This document shows, in pieces, positions 41,677 to 51,308 of a DNA stretch of 64,000 bases. The notes under the pieces are model-generated. The model was not told the origin of the DNA, did no database searches, and worked only from the letters and a program-made list of their open reading frames with translations. Position 1 is the first letter of the stretch; every line of letters begins with the position of its first letter. The DNA lies in contig CAYXZL010000001.1 of the NCBI GenBank assembly GCA_964469925.1, positions 99,327-163,326 of the forward strand, written 5' to 3'. This stretch comes from CAYXZL01 sp964469925 (GTDB taxonomy: Bacteria; Patescibacteriota; Gracilibacteria; Absconditabacterales; Absconditicoccaceae). A program made the position numbers and the translations under genes.

Positions 41677-42048
41677 CTAATGATGTTTGTGATGCTTATG
41701 ATAGTGTTTGCTATCATGTCGCCCAAAGATGTGATGTTCGTTGCCATCAATGATAGCTTCTAAGAGACGATGAAAGTGCTTGGTGACAATCTCATGATTA
41801 GCATGTAAATACCTTTCTTCTTGGCAGCTCATTTTCAAAACACCTTCTTCACTTACCCGTTCATGATAAATTGACTTGATGCGATGCTTCTGCTCATCAC
41901 TGAGTTGTTCACAATTGTCTATGTGGAAATACAATTCTGCTTTGGTTTCCCTTTTGTTGACGTTTTGACCACCGTGTCCACTACTCTTGCTGTGTCCATA
42001 GCTCACGTGGTGTTCAATAATGTATCTGATGATGTCGTCGTTGTGCAT
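41677..42048 (-). CDS. arfB: ArfB-like ribosome-rescue peptidyl-tRNA hydrolase
   Basis: 123 residues. SKSSGHGGQNVNKRETKAEL carries the catalytic GGQ of class I release factors in the context of ArfB/YaeJ (RSSGPGGQHVNKxxTKVEL). The C-terminus is basic and very His-rich (GRHDSKHYHKHHKHH), where ArfB has its basic mRNA-channel tail. It lacks codon-recognition domains, so it would free stalled ribosomes. It has no UGA codon. Useful in a lineage expected to lack RF2, though RF2 itself cannot be assessed here. Confidence 0.85.
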   Translation of the reverse strand: MHNDDIIRYIIEHHVSYGHSKSSGHGGQNVNKRETKAELYFHIDNCEQLSDEQKHRIKSIYHERVSEEGVLKMSCQEERYLHANHEIVTKHFHRLLEAIIDGNEHHIFGRHDSKHYHKHHKHH

Positions 42049-42179
42049 GCTTTGCTAGACAAGTAAAGATGATTAAGTATAGCTGTCCAGAGCAGCAAGA
42101 CAAATTTCTTGCAACTATTCATGCAATAGCTACCACCATACTGGATACCAATTCTTTTTATTTCCACCTTTTTGTACAC

Positions 42180-43703
42180 ATGAAAAAAATACTCAGCTGA
42201 TGTGTCATAGCTGTGTTGATGGTGTCGACAAGTTTCGCAAACCTGACAATGTCACAAACAACCAAGCTCAAAGCTATACACAAAGCGTTGACAGACTATG
42301 GTACACAACTCGATGATCAGTTTGCCAATAGAGCGTATATGCACGATGAAGCACAAGCACTCAGAGAATGATTCCTCCTCTACTTGGATCAAGCATTCAC
42401 TTGTGAAGGTGATATGTGCATGACCTATAGCTATGACATGATCGTCCAACAATTCGCTGACTACGTCAAATCGTATTTAGAGATGAAGGCAGCAAATCAA
42501 AAACTCAACACACTATCAGACAAGACCTATGCAGAGCCTGCAAAAGACACTGTCTATCTCCAAAAGCATCTAGCCAAAATCATGACAGCAGGATATGATC
42601 TCACTAGGCCAATCAACGAAAAAGGTACTACAACAATCAATCTCACGACCATCATGCCAATGTTGGGAACGCTCAACGGAAAGGTGGACATCGTAGCAGA
42701 TAGCAAGTACGATCTTACCAAGTGATTGGTTGACAGCAAGGCAGCTCTTGATGGATCAGTGTCCATGACATCTCCAACGCAAGAAAAAAACTCCATAGCA
42801 GCTAAGGGCACTGTTACGATCAAGATGCTAGACAAGGACGCAATGTACCTGTCTCTAGCATGATTGAACGTCACAGCAGCTGGAGCAGATAGTAGTGTCG
42901 ACGTAGACACGCTCAAGCAAATACAAACAGCATTGGGTGATTCCTATCTCAAACTCCCCTTCTCTCCAGACTTGACACAATTGGGCGTTTCTACGATCAA
43001 CGGTGCTGGTCTGTGGAATAGTTTCTATTTTGACTTCATCAACAAGTCTATGATAGACTTTTACCATCAAGAAAATCCATTTACCTACTATGGTGTTCTG
43101 AGCTATAACGCCTGTGATGTATTCGCAAGCCTTGGTGCAAATAGCAATGACTGCTTCAAGTCGGTAGATAACATGAGGTTGCACTCAGACGGTAAGGGTA
43201 TGATCGTCCTCAAAGAAGAAGCGGGACGTTACCAATTGATGCTTGATGATAAATACGCAACCCTAGACACCGAATTGCCAACTTACCTTTTGAGAAAACC
43301 AATCGTCGACTGGAACAAAGAAAAGATTCATGTCATCGACGCACAGCTTTCTGATAACTACAATGATAGATTACACTACGAAGGCGATATGCTGACAGTA
43401 AAATATAATCAAAACCAACAATCAACTGACTTCGTTGCTTCAGTAACCAAAGACAAGATCACGGGTGCTGGAACGATTGATGTTGATGGCACAAAGGTTT
43501 CCATAGAGCTTGATTATCAAAAAGGAAAGATCGAAAAGATGACACTGACTATCGGAGCAGAACAAGACAATATCCAAGTATTGACCCTTAAGGTCAGCTC
43601 AGAAGGCAGCATCGACTATATAGACGGCATCAAAGTGACAACACCAAGCAATGTTTTGACGCTCGAACAGTTACAAGAAAAACTCAATCAGACCACAAAC
43701 TAA
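42180..43703 (+). CDS. Large secreted protein of unknown function
   Basis: 507 residues. Signal peptide MKKILSGCVIAVLMVSTSFA. Mature part helical at first (Cys-containing CEGDMCMTYSYDM near 75), then mainly beta: repeated strands such as GTLNGKVDIVADSKYDLTKG, KGTVTIKMLDKDAMYLSLAG, and GAGTIDVDGTKVSIELDYQKG. No enzyme motifs. The pattern suggests a beta-rich extracellular or envelope protein. Few UGA codons (four). A strong terminator follows. Confidence 0.75.
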
Positions 43704-43733
43704 GCACAAAATATAACAAATCATGAATAACAA

Positions 43734-43762
43734 AAAAAGCTGGCATTGTTTGCCAGCTTTTT
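43734..43762 (+). terminator. Intrinsic terminator
   Basis: AAAAAGCTGGCA-TTGTT-TGCCAGCTTTTT, 12-bp stem with a T run, 30 bp after the secreted-protein stop. Its A-rich arm also lets it end the convergent GNAT transcript. Confidence 0.93.
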
Positions 43763-43797
43763 CCTAGTTGGGTTTTTTTATTCCACAAAACCATGCC

Positions 43798-44397
43798 TTA
43801 CAGAGCTATAATCATATCGACCGACTCTTGGTTCGTTGAATTAACAAAAGTCCCAAGTTTCAAAAAACCATTTTTTTTGTAGAAAGCAATTGCTCTATGG
43901 TTCTCTGAAAGCACGCCTCATCGCAAAATCATTCTCTGTCTACCAAGCTTTTTGGCGATAGTGGTAAGGTAGGGGAAAATAAAAGATCACAAACCATGAT
44001 TTTGATAGGCGTCTGATATACACGGCCCCATTCTGCAGTCAGTTATTGAACTAAGCTGGATGCCATAATTAACAAACCTTGCTATATCGTCCTCATGCAT
44101 ATCAAGGCTATATTCAAACAGAGCAACGCATTCGTCGCTAGACGTATTTACAACGATGAAACGTAATTTATCATAGCGATTGATGGCATCGCACAGCTCT
44201 TGAGCCATATGTTCATCAAAGCTATCAAGTGTATAAAATCTGCGAGTTTGTTCAGAAAGGTTTTCAAGAAAGGTAGTTAAAACTGCCACATCACTATGCT
44301 CGAGCGGACGTAAAACAAAGTCTCCATGATCACGAAAACGAAGAGAAAAAGAAAGGAGGCTCGGATTCTGTTCGATATCTGCCAAAGTCAGCGTCAT
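43798..44397 (-). CDS. GNAT-family acetyltransferase
   Basis: 199 residues. N-terminal FVLRPLEHSDVAVLTTFLEN, middle ECVALFEYSLDM and GIQLSSITDC. QNHGLGSFIFPYLTTIAKKL (motif A; Gly by UGA) and MIL-x-GGVLSENHRAIAFYKKNGFLKLG (motif B) define the GNAT. CGA at x precedes GGV; Trp is acceptable. Substrate unknown. It ends 44428-bound GNAT cluster of two adjacent same-strand genes. Confidence 0.82.
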
Positions 44398-44427
44398 CAG
44401 TGTGTTAGTTGAGTAAATCTCAAGGTG

Positions 44428-44985
44428 CTAGCGAGAAAAGAGAGAGGCTATTTTCTCATCAATAGTTTTTGCGGTCACTGTCATAATATACTCCCTACCA
44501 TCATCTTTTGTGACAGTTTTGATATAGACAAAACCGACTTTTTCGTATGCTTTGATAGCAGCCGTGTTGTTAGGATCAGGACCTAGGACGCATGTTTTTA
44601 GGCCTGAACGAGGAAACGCTATATCGCGAAGAAACTTCATAATCATCAAAGGACCAATACCTTTGTGCAGGTATTCTTTTTCTCCGATAAACATATCAAT
44701 CCCACACGCATCATCATAATAGTCTATTTCTTTTTGATACTCAGGATAGTCAGAGTTTCTATAAAATTGCATATAGCCAATGTCTATACCATCATATTGA
44801 ACAACAAACGGTTGTGTGGGTTTAATACCATGGATACAATGAAGAAGTTTGGTCTTTTGGAGATCAAAGCTTTCTTCAGCATGATATCGTTGTGAGACGT
44901 AATCATATTGGAGTCGCTGCCGCACAAGCGGGATATCTTTTTCTTCGAGTGCCCTAAATCTTATTTTTTCAAACGTTTCTTTCAT
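44428..44985 (-). CDS. GNAT acetyltransferase of the AAC(6')-like group
   Basis: 185 residues. KIRFRALEEKDIPLVRQRLQ; GYMQFYRNSDYPEYQKEIDY then CGIDMFIGEKEYLHKGIGPL and VLGPDPNNTAAIKAYEKVGF. The GIDxFIGExxxxxKGxG and PDPxNxxAIxxYEKxGF motifs are those of AAC(6')-type and related acetyltransferases. No UGA or CGA/CGG codon is used. Whether it modifies aminoglycosides or another amine is open; sequence alone does not show resistance activity. Confidence 0.82.
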   Translation of the reverse strand: MKETFEKIRFRALEEKDIPLVRQRLQYDYVSQRYHAEESFDLQKTKLLHCIHGIKPTQPFVVQYDGIDIGYMQFYRNSDYPEYQKEIDYYDDACGIDMFIGEKEYLHKGIGPLMIMKFLRDIAFPRSGLKTCVLGPDPNNTAAIKAYEKVGFVYIKTVTKDDGREYIMTVTAKTIDEKIASLFSR

Positions 44986-45075
44986 GGTGCTGTGAGCTAA
45001 TGCAAGTCTAATAAATGCTATGTCGATTGTTTTTTTCTCTTACATAGAAAGTAATACAAGATATGCTAGATAGAA

Positions 45076-45456
45076 CTAAAGATTGGCGTCAAGAAACGCT
45101 TTCACCGCTCTAAGATCTTTTGTGTCTTTGTTGTAGTGAAAAGCGGTGATTCAGAGAGACTGTGCACTCTGTACTGCATCAGGGTTGTGCTCAAAATAGA
45201 TGACATCATCAATAGTAAGATTATAGTGTTTGAGCAATGTTTCAAAAAAAAGTGGTTCTACTTTGTCAGGCTGGTGTTTCATCGTAAAGACCTCATAGGG
45301 TGATTTGTTTATGCCAAACTCTATCAACTGTTCATCATCTGCGTTGGTAACAACGATTTTGGGGTTCGGATAGTGCTCCAGCATATCATACATGTCCTGA
45401 AACATACCATTCTGAGTAAAAAATGTATTCCAAGCATCAACCAAAATTGTTTTCAT
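45076..45456 (-). CDS. HAD-superfamily hydrolase-like protein
   Basis: 126 residues. MKTILVDAWNTFF contains motif I in the form DxWxT (Asp7 to Thr11; canonical DxDxT has a second Asp, here Trp). IVVTNADDEQ is motif II, KVEPLFFETLLKHY holds the Lys, and DVIYFEHNPDAVQSAQSLGI corresponds to motif IV. Loss of the second Asp is seen in some non-phosphatase members, so activity is doubtful. The ATG at 45456 is chosen so that the first strand begins the protein. Confidence 0.7.
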
Positions 45457-45495
45457 TGTACTATAACAAGTATAAAACAATCACGTCTATAGCAA

Positions 45496-45876
45496 TTACG
45501 CTACGATATTGCAAAACGTACTCAAAATTTTCACTGCATCATCTAGTTTGTTTTCTTTGACCAAAATGTAGTCAGTGTCAAAAGTAGAAATGGCGAAAAT
45601 ACTAATTGCCGAAGCAGCCAAGGGGCTTGTTAATGAAGCAAGAATGCCTGTTAGAGAAAAATCGAGGGGTCCTTCTACCTTGATTGATCTCCAACCTTTT
45701 TCAGAGCGCACCTTCTCAGGAACACTGTTTTCTGAACACACAAGAGAGAGTTCATCACTGGTTCTGGTAATAGAAAAAAAAGGATCACGGACTACCCAAG
45801 AGGGAATGACATCATTGGACTGCAGTCTGCATACTGCAAGTTTGTTTGAGGTAATTGATAGTGTGAGTTTCTGCAT
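45496..45876 (-). CDS. ACT-domain protein (CASTOR/ACT_7 type)
   Basis: 126 residues. IPSWVVRDPFFSITRTSDEL, then SLVCSENSVPEKVRSEKGWRSIKVEGPLDFSLTGILASLT and ISIFAISTFDTDYILVKENK. This is nearly the consensus of a stand-alone double-ACT family with conserved W and F(F)S(I/V)TRT. It binds amino acids in related proteins. No UGA is used. Trp of KGWR is TGG. Confidence 0.85.
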   Translation of the reverse strand: MQKLTLSITSNKLAVCRLQSNDVIPSWVVRDPFFSITRTSDELSLVCSENSVPEKVRSEKGWRSIKVEGPLDFSLTGILASLTSPLAASAISIFAISTFDTDYILVKENKLDDAVKILSTFCNIVA

Positions 45877-45958
45877 GGTTGCTCAAAGGGGGTACAGAAT
45901 AAAACACACCTACACATGTTATGATATGCGATACTATAGGCGTTTCATACATTGCTCT

Positions 45959-46345
45959 TTATATGTCTCATTGTTCATATTCAGCCAATAATGCCAAATC
46001 TTTCTTATCTTTTTCTCTACCCATTTGTTGTTTCCATTCTTTAAAAAACCTGAGTTGTACAAAGGGTAGTCAATCAATGATATCTGCAGTGTCAATCATT
46101 TCATATTCTTTGCCGTAGAGATGAATCCAATCTTTCATGATCTCGATATTTCAAATTTCTATAGCAAGATATCATTTATCGATCACAGGATACTGCGTTG
46201 ACAAAAAATCCCGCAATTCTTTTTTTACCAAAATATCAATATCATCCGACTGTCTTATATTCCTGACTGCCAATACTCCACTTCCAAAGATTGCAAACTG
46301 TCATATGGGCAAACGTAGATTATGCACTGAATTAAGATCGATCAT
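45959..46345 (-). CDS. Minimal nucleotidyltransferase
   Basis: 128 residues. FAIFGSGVLAVRNIRQSDDIDILVKKEL carries the GS...D-x-D catalytic signature of the Pol-beta nucleotidyltransferase fold. EL-x-DFL follows with CGG at x. WIHLYGKEYEMIDTADIIDG and FFKEWKQQMGREKDKKDLALL form the C-terminal helices; RxKDxxD recurs in this family. Possibly a toxin-antitoxin MNT or an unlinked domain; no HEPN partner is visible. Three glycines are UGA. Confidence 0.8.
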
Positions 46346-46470
46346 CAGTAGTGTGTGAGATAAAAAGGAAGCGAAAAACGTTTGCTTCTAATTACCTAGA
46401 TTTTTTGAGTGAAATTTTATGAACCCTGTATACGTGTTATATGATGTGTTTATTGGCGGTTCTATAAGTA

Positions 46471-46788
46471 TTATTCGGATATGGTTGGCGGATTTTCCAA
46501 GGACCTCTTTACTATAGGTGCGACATTTTCAATAGTGATATTTTTACTTTTACAGTAATCAGAAGTGAGCCAATCTGATAATCCTTTTGCACCTTTGCTA
46601 GCATTACAGGAACAACAACATAATGCTATGTTTTCTTTATTTATAATTTTGGCGTCATTCACAATGTGTTCCCAAGATGCTGAATCCTTTTTTATGCTCC
46701 TATTAAACTTAACTCCACAATAAATACAATGTGTATCTCTTTTGCGAACTTCTGCTTCAAGCCAACTAGGAATGTTCCAATTATTCAT
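46471..46788 (-). CDS. HNH endonuclease-like protein
   Basis: 105 residues. RDTHCIYCGVKF with HIVND and ALCCCSCNASKG makes the Cys-Cys/HNH/Cys-Cys layout of HNH nucleases: SWEHIV, ENIALCC, CNASKG. It contains no UGA, CGA or CGG and has lower GC than its neighbours. Together with the repeat just upstream and the DUF4037 gene this suggests a laterally acquired cassette. Confidence 0.85.
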   Translation of the reverse strand: MNNWNIPSWLEAEVRKRDTHCIYCGVKFNRSIKKDSASWEHIVNDAKIINKENIALCCCSCNASKGAKGLSDWLTSDYCKSKNITIENVAPIVKRSLENPPTISE

Positions 46789-46828
46789 ATTGCTTCGTTT
46801 TTAGTAAAAGGGTAGCCAATAAATATTT

Positions 46829-46900
46829 CCGACAACGTTTAAGGATATGAGAAGTTGCGATCATCGGGAGCGGAACCTCACACCAGCTGTTAGCAGACCC
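46829..46900 (-). repeat. attC-like or other repeat element at cassette junction
   Basis: Between HNH and DUF4037 lies CGACAACGTTTAAGGATATG, then GAAGTTGCG and, 25 bases on, CTCACACCAGCTGTTAGC. The AAC...GTT ends and ATATGAG/CTCACAC can pair imperfectly. The region is GC-rich and unlike the surrounding AT-rich DNA. It resembles the gene-flanking repeats or attC sites of integron-type cassettes, but it does not fit the attC core consensus strictly. Confidence 0.3.
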
Positions 46901-46965
46901 GAAGGGCGGAGCGATAATGGAGAGTAAATTTTGACGGCGTCTGTTTTTTTGGAGAACAAAAGTTT

Positions 46966-48048
46966 CTATTCGTACAGTTCTTTCATCTTCCTAATATTAT
47001 CATTCTTTTCAAGTATTATTGATACCTTCGTTATTTGATCAATAGATCCCAACAAACTAATTTCTTTCAATTCAGGATCAGTGATTTTTCCTTGTAATTT
47101 TTCTGCAAATTTATCTCCGAATATTACTAGATATGGTCTTCCATAATAATCTCTTACTTTCGCATTCATTTGTTCTGTGACTTTCAAATCATTATGGTTT
47201 TTGGCTAATAGTTCATAAGCTTTTGAAAGATGTTTTTCGCGTTCTTTCCAATTTTTACATTCGAGTATTTTTTCAAATATTGGTAAGAATTTTTCTGCCG
47301 ATTTCAGTATTTTAAAAGCCGTTCCAAACCACTTACTATATGGAGCATATTCCTTTTCCATGAGGAAACAAAGGTTCATTATTCTTTCAATAAGTCTTGA
47401 TGCTATAATCTTTGATCCGAGCTCATCATCAACATCACCACATCTTCCAACAAAAGCCTCTTCTTGACTAATTTGAGACCATTCGCTTGCCATGAGGTAG
47501 AGCCAAACATCATGTGGATAGTAATGTAGTTTTCCTCTGATCGATTCAACTTTAAGATTATCATAAAAAATATCTCAAGATCTAATTGTTTTCAGTTTTT
47601 GCTGTGGAAAAAGAAGCCAATCTTTTGTCTGAATTTTTTCATGAATATGTAAATTCAAGTGTTCTTTGAAAAAGTTTTCTACTGTATGAATTCTGATTTT
47701 ATGATTAACCGTTCCTTTTTTTTTATTTTCTAAACGTTGGATTCCATCACTTACTTTTCCAGAGAAATTTGTAGAGTATCCTTTGAATTCATATGGGAGA
47801 TTTTCTGACAAAACTTTGTTAAGTTTATTTGCATATTGATCGAAATCTTCTTTCTTCAGAAAAATGGACAAACGAGGTCCCCATTCGTGATCCCTAGAAA
47901 TTAGTGTATCAAAGCCCAACACATCCGAACCATAATCGATAAGTCCTGCCGAATATTGAAGCTCTGGAAAAAAATTACTTATAATTTTCTTTATCACTTG
48001 ATCATAATACATTCTACTCAATTGTAAGCCTTGTATAAATTCGCTCAT
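46966..48048 (-). CDS. DUF4037-family nucleotidyltransferase-like protein
   Basis: 360 residues. GLIDYGSDVLGFDTLISRDH-EWGPRLSIFL matches the DUF4037 signature G-x-GSxxxGFDTxxSRDHxWGPR, a nucleotidyltransferase-like active site. A single UGA (47575-47577; RSGDIFYDN) joins two halves; without it, LHYYPHDVWLYLMASEWSQI and YAPYSKWFGTAFKIL would be a separate ORF. Low GC. Biochemical role unknown. Adjacent to the repeat element at 46829. Confidence 0.85.
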
Positions 48049-48175
48049 ATTTTTATGTCCCTAATTAAAGACTTTTACCTAATAGATTATATGTCGTCAA
48101 ATTTTACTTTTGCTAACTCGTTTCTATACGAAATCCACAACCCAATATGCCAATCATCAAAACCAAAACAAGTTC

Positions 48176-48811
48176 TTATTTCCTCCCAAAATCAGCAGGG
48201 ATTTCACCCCACGCCTTCGTGTGCCATTTTCTTATATCAATATGGCTGGTGTCATGACAGGATAACCACTCCTCCGCCTTTACTATGTGCTGAAAAAGTC
48301 AGACATTTTTTGCAGTCTTCTTGAGCTGGGTACGACAGCTCCCCTTGCGTACTCGTCAGATCGCTATTTTAGAATCAGAATAGAGGGTTTTGCAAGTTTT
48401 TTGCTTGTTCAAATAGGCGAGTCCCGCAACCAAGGCGAGAAACTCTCCAATATTCGTGGTTCCATCTTGATAAGGACCATAGCGGAAGATTTCAGCATGC
48501 GTTTGTGTCGAAACTCCTCTATATTCCAAAATACCAGGGTTGTTGCTACAAGCAGCGTCAACGCAGATACTATTGAGTTCTACGTCACCATAGGCAACAC
48601 GTTCTGCTGCAGATAAAATAGTGTCAGTAGTATTTAATCCCTTGTAATCTTGATACGATCAAGCAAAAGCCTGCTCAGCTTCGCCTTGTGTCAAAAAGGA
48701 TTTATATTCAGCACCTGCAAAACCATCAACGCTCTTTTGGGTTGTTTCTCGATTGTCAAACACACCCTGTTTTCTTCCTTTCCAGACCACGTAATATTTC
48801 TTCCTAGCCAT
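48176..48811 (-). CDS. rnhA: Ribonuclease HI with N-terminal hybrid-binding domain
   Basis: 211 residues. N-terminal caulimovirus-VI-like domain KKYYVVWKGRKQGVFDNRET-TQKSVDGFAGAEYKSF. RNase H domain: VELNSICVDAACSNNPGILE (catalytic Asp), NIGEFLALVAGLAYL (catalytic Glu), LYSDSKIAIG-x-VRKG (catalytic Asp, then x = CGA at 48353-48355). Family members have Trp at x (AIxWVxxK). HIDIRKWHTKAWGEIPADFG closes. It cleaves the RNA of RNA-DNA hybrids. Divergent from the Fur-like gene with the operator region between. Confidence 0.95.
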
Positions 48812-48981
48812 TTGTAGCCTAATTCACTAAACGATCTCCACTATGATTAAATAGGAGCTTATTGCAATTAAATAACAAATGCGAAAAAATTGCAATAGTA
48901 GCAAAAAAGCAATAGAAGAAGAAATGCAAAAAGACGGATTGTGATTTGTTGCAAGAAAAGGTCAATTGCAATAACATTACA

Positions 48982-49000
48982 ATTGCAAGAAAATTGCAAT
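48982..49000. promoter_or_regulatory. 19-bp inverted repeat, probable Fur-family operator (site 1)
   Basis: ATTGCAAGAAAATTGCAAT, 7-5-7 perfect inverted repeat. Fur-family boxes are typically 19 bp inverted repeats. The identical sequence recurs at 49051. Confidence 0.65.
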
Positions 49001-49050
49001 TGCAGTGCTCGTGCGATAAGATTAGTCATGTTAGGCTCACTGTGGGTCTT

Positions 49051-49069
49051 ATTGCAAGAAAATTGCAAT
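49051..49069. promoter_or_regulatory. 19-bp inverted repeat, probable Fur-family operator (site 2)
   Basis: Identical to the 48982 site and ending 23 bp before the ATG of the Fur-like gene. It would overlap the ribosome-binding or core promoter region and so suit autorepression. Confidence 0.65.
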
Positions 49070-49092
49070 AGTACTTATATTGCAAACCAAAA

Positions 49093-49812
49093 ATGTCCTT
49101 TGTTGAATTGGCAGCAGTACGTCTCAAAGAGCACGGTCATAGGATGACACAGTCTCGTCATCAGATCTTGATGCTGTTTGACTCGTCAGAAAAAGTGTTG
49201 ACAGCAGAGGATATCCAACAAGACTCTGCGGATAAAAAACTTGATAGTGCCACGGTGTATAGAATATTGCAGGTATTGGAGGAATTACATATCGTCAAAA
49301 AAATTCATATCGCAGGTGGTTATTACAAATACCCATTAGAAAGCGAGAATGTTCTGTGATGGCAGTTCTGTATTGATCAAAAAACGCGTAGAGTCGTGGT
49401 ATTGCCACTGACTAGTATAGACACCCAACGACAAGAAAGTTTGCCGTGATTTTCTCCGCATCAGATCAGTTGTGAAGTGTTGGGAGACTTCGGGTCATGA
49501 ACGATGAACAATAAAAAAGATGGAGCAATTGAGCAAGAGGAGACCATACAAAAAAAATTTGTTGAACCATCCCCCATCGACCAAGAAACAGAACAAGAAA
49601 AAGATAAAAAAGCAGACGAAGAAAAGAATAGCATGGAGAACAGTATTGATTCCAAAGAACAAAAAACGCTACAAGTAGAACCAGAAGCGCAAAAGGACCC
49701 TCTGCAGTCGATTGCAGGAGAGCAAATAAGCAAAAAAGACACTGAAAACAAAGAAGTAGAGGAAAGACAGTCACAAAAAACACTACTGACAAAAAAACTT
49801 CGCGATTTCTAA
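49093..49812 (+). CDS. Fur-family regulator with charged C-terminal extension
   Basis: 239 residues. Winged helix: RLKEHGHRMTQSRHQILMLF, SSEKVLTAEDIQ, SATVYRILQVLEELHIVKKI, the DNA-binding domain of Fur/PerR/Zur. Then GGYYKYPLESENVLGWQFC-IDQKTRRVVVLP, where the usual HHHHxxCxxC metal site is degenerate. UGA codons as Gly join a Lys/Glu/Gln-rich tail of about 100 residues beginning MNNKKDGAIEQEE, so the tail could instead be a separate gene from ATG 49504. Metal specificity not evident. Probable operators lie just upstream. Confidence 0.78.
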
Positions 49813-49870
49813 GCTTTACTGACTAGGTAAAAAGCTTGATGTCCAATCAAAATATTGAATAACGCCGAAC

Positions 49871-49895
49871 AAAAAAAGAACCCCCGCGGGTTCTT
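49871..49895 (-). terminator. Terminator of tRNA-Val transcript
   Basis: AAGAACCC-CCGC-GGGTTCTT stem. Read on the minus strand it is followed by seven T, 58 bp downstream of tRNA-Val. It also lies after the Fur-like gene on the plus strand. Confidence 0.85.
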
Positions 49896-49952
49896 ACTGT
49901 TTTGTACGCAAATATCATAGTGATAGTGTTCATTGTTTCTGGCAAGTATGGT

Positions 49953-50025
<73 letters not shown>

Positions 50026-50175
50026 ATTACCCCAAGGGGTGGGCTTAGACTAGTGATAGGGCAAGATATTGCAACCTTTTTCTGCCTTGTGTCCTGTCGG
50101 CTGCTGTCTATCTGTACTTGAAACAAGTATTGTTCTGACTATGCTCAAGGTCATAGATTTATGCCAAAGCTGGGT

Positions 50176-51294
50176 ATGTCCACACACAACATCCTTTTTG
50201 CATGATGATCAACAGGTTGACACGTATTCCCAATCAAAACTCTTATACAGTTTTTGTTGGCGAGATATAGTGATAGGAAGACGAAAATGCATCGATTAGG
50301 GGAGCTGTGATCATTAGAGCAGAGCGTGTGTAAAGAATTGCAGACACAAACAGACAATATCTACTTTTTGCCAATATATGCAGGTAAACGACGTAGACAA
50401 AAAGACCTTGGAGCACAAGTAACCAATATCCTCGACACTATCAAAATACTGATAGGGGTTGTTCAATCCCTCTATGTTATAAAGAGATACCGCATTTCGA
50501 CTATATTTTCCAAAGGAGGTTATGTTGCTCTGCCCGCAGTTATTGCTGCCAAATTGCTCCATATTCCCCTCTATGTTCATGAATCAGATACGGCACTATG
50601 ATTGACTAATCGTTATGCAGCACGTTTCGCCAAAGAACTCTTTGTCTGCTATCCAAATCTTGCCAATAATGCCACGCTAGTAGGTCAGCTCATCAGTGAC
50701 GATATGCTAGAAAAACCCACAGATGAAACAATCAAGCATCTGTGACTGGATAGTATTGATACTAACAAAACAATAGTTGTCGTGACGGGCTGATCTCTAG
50801 GAGCAAAAACACTCTATATCTCTCTAGTTGAGGCTTTAGAGCAAGCACCCGAGTTAGAAAAGAAGATCCAGTTTGTAATTGTATGATGACTAGCAAATAA
50901 AGACCTAAAAGCCATCTTTGCAAAGCAAAAGGGCTGTCTGATCTATGACTTTTTGTCGTCCAAAGAGCTTAATGCACTGTACACGATAGCAGACATTGCC
51001 ATCACTCGTGGCTGATCAACATCCTTGGCAGAACTCAAACTGCACAATCTTTTGCTGTGTATTGTGCCATTACCTCGAACCCACGACCAGCTCAATAATG
51101 GTCGCTACTATGCTGATACGTATGGAGATATCTTAATTGAGCAAAACAAAACAACCGCATCCGCTTTCCAAAAAACGCTAACGCTTCTACAAGATTACAA
51201 AAAGGGAGCTCAGCGAAACGAAATGCTCAAAGACCAAGCCCGCAAAACAAAACAAACTATCGCAGAATCGCTACAGAAAGCGTCTCTTCTTTAG
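50176..51294 (+). CDS. murG: UDP-N-acetylglucosamine transferase MurG
   Basis: 372 residues. MSTHNILFAGGSTGGHVFPI has the GGSTGGH lipid/acceptor loop with three UGA glycines. IFSKGGYVALPAVIAAKLLH-IPLYVHESDTALGLTNRYAA, VVVTGGSLGAKTLYIS, DIAITRGGSTSLAELKLHNL and LPRTHDQLNN are MurG motifs. CGA in KMH-x-LGELGSLE and GK-x-RRQ sits at hydrophobic positions. Transfers GlcNAc to lipid I in peptidoglycan synthesis. The start is the ATG nearest to the first strand. Confidence 0.96.
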
Positions 51295-51308
51295 TTGCGT
51301 GAGAAACT

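Larger units (their letters stand above)
48861..49085. promoter_or_regulatory. Divergent regulatory region with clustered ATTGCAA boxes
   Basis: Copies of ATTGCAA(T) or its partner half occur at 48861-48868, 48889-48896, 48965-48972, 48982-49000, 49051-49069 and 49079-49085. Two are perfect 19-bp inverted repeats (see separate entry). They crowd the 280 bp between rnhA and the Fur-like gene and probably bind that regulator. Confidence 0.6.

Noticed and set aside
44428..44985. Aminoglycoside resistance gene
   Set aside because: The family resemblance is to AAC(6')-like GNATs in general; sequence alone does not support resistance.
45496..45991. Plus-strand ORF at 45575-45991
   Set aside because: It is opposite the well-conserved ACT-domain gene and has no recognised motif.
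48861..49085. CRISPR array suggested by repeated ATTGCAA units
   Set aside because: Repeats are only 7-19 bp, unevenly spaced, without uniform spacers; they fit operator boxes.
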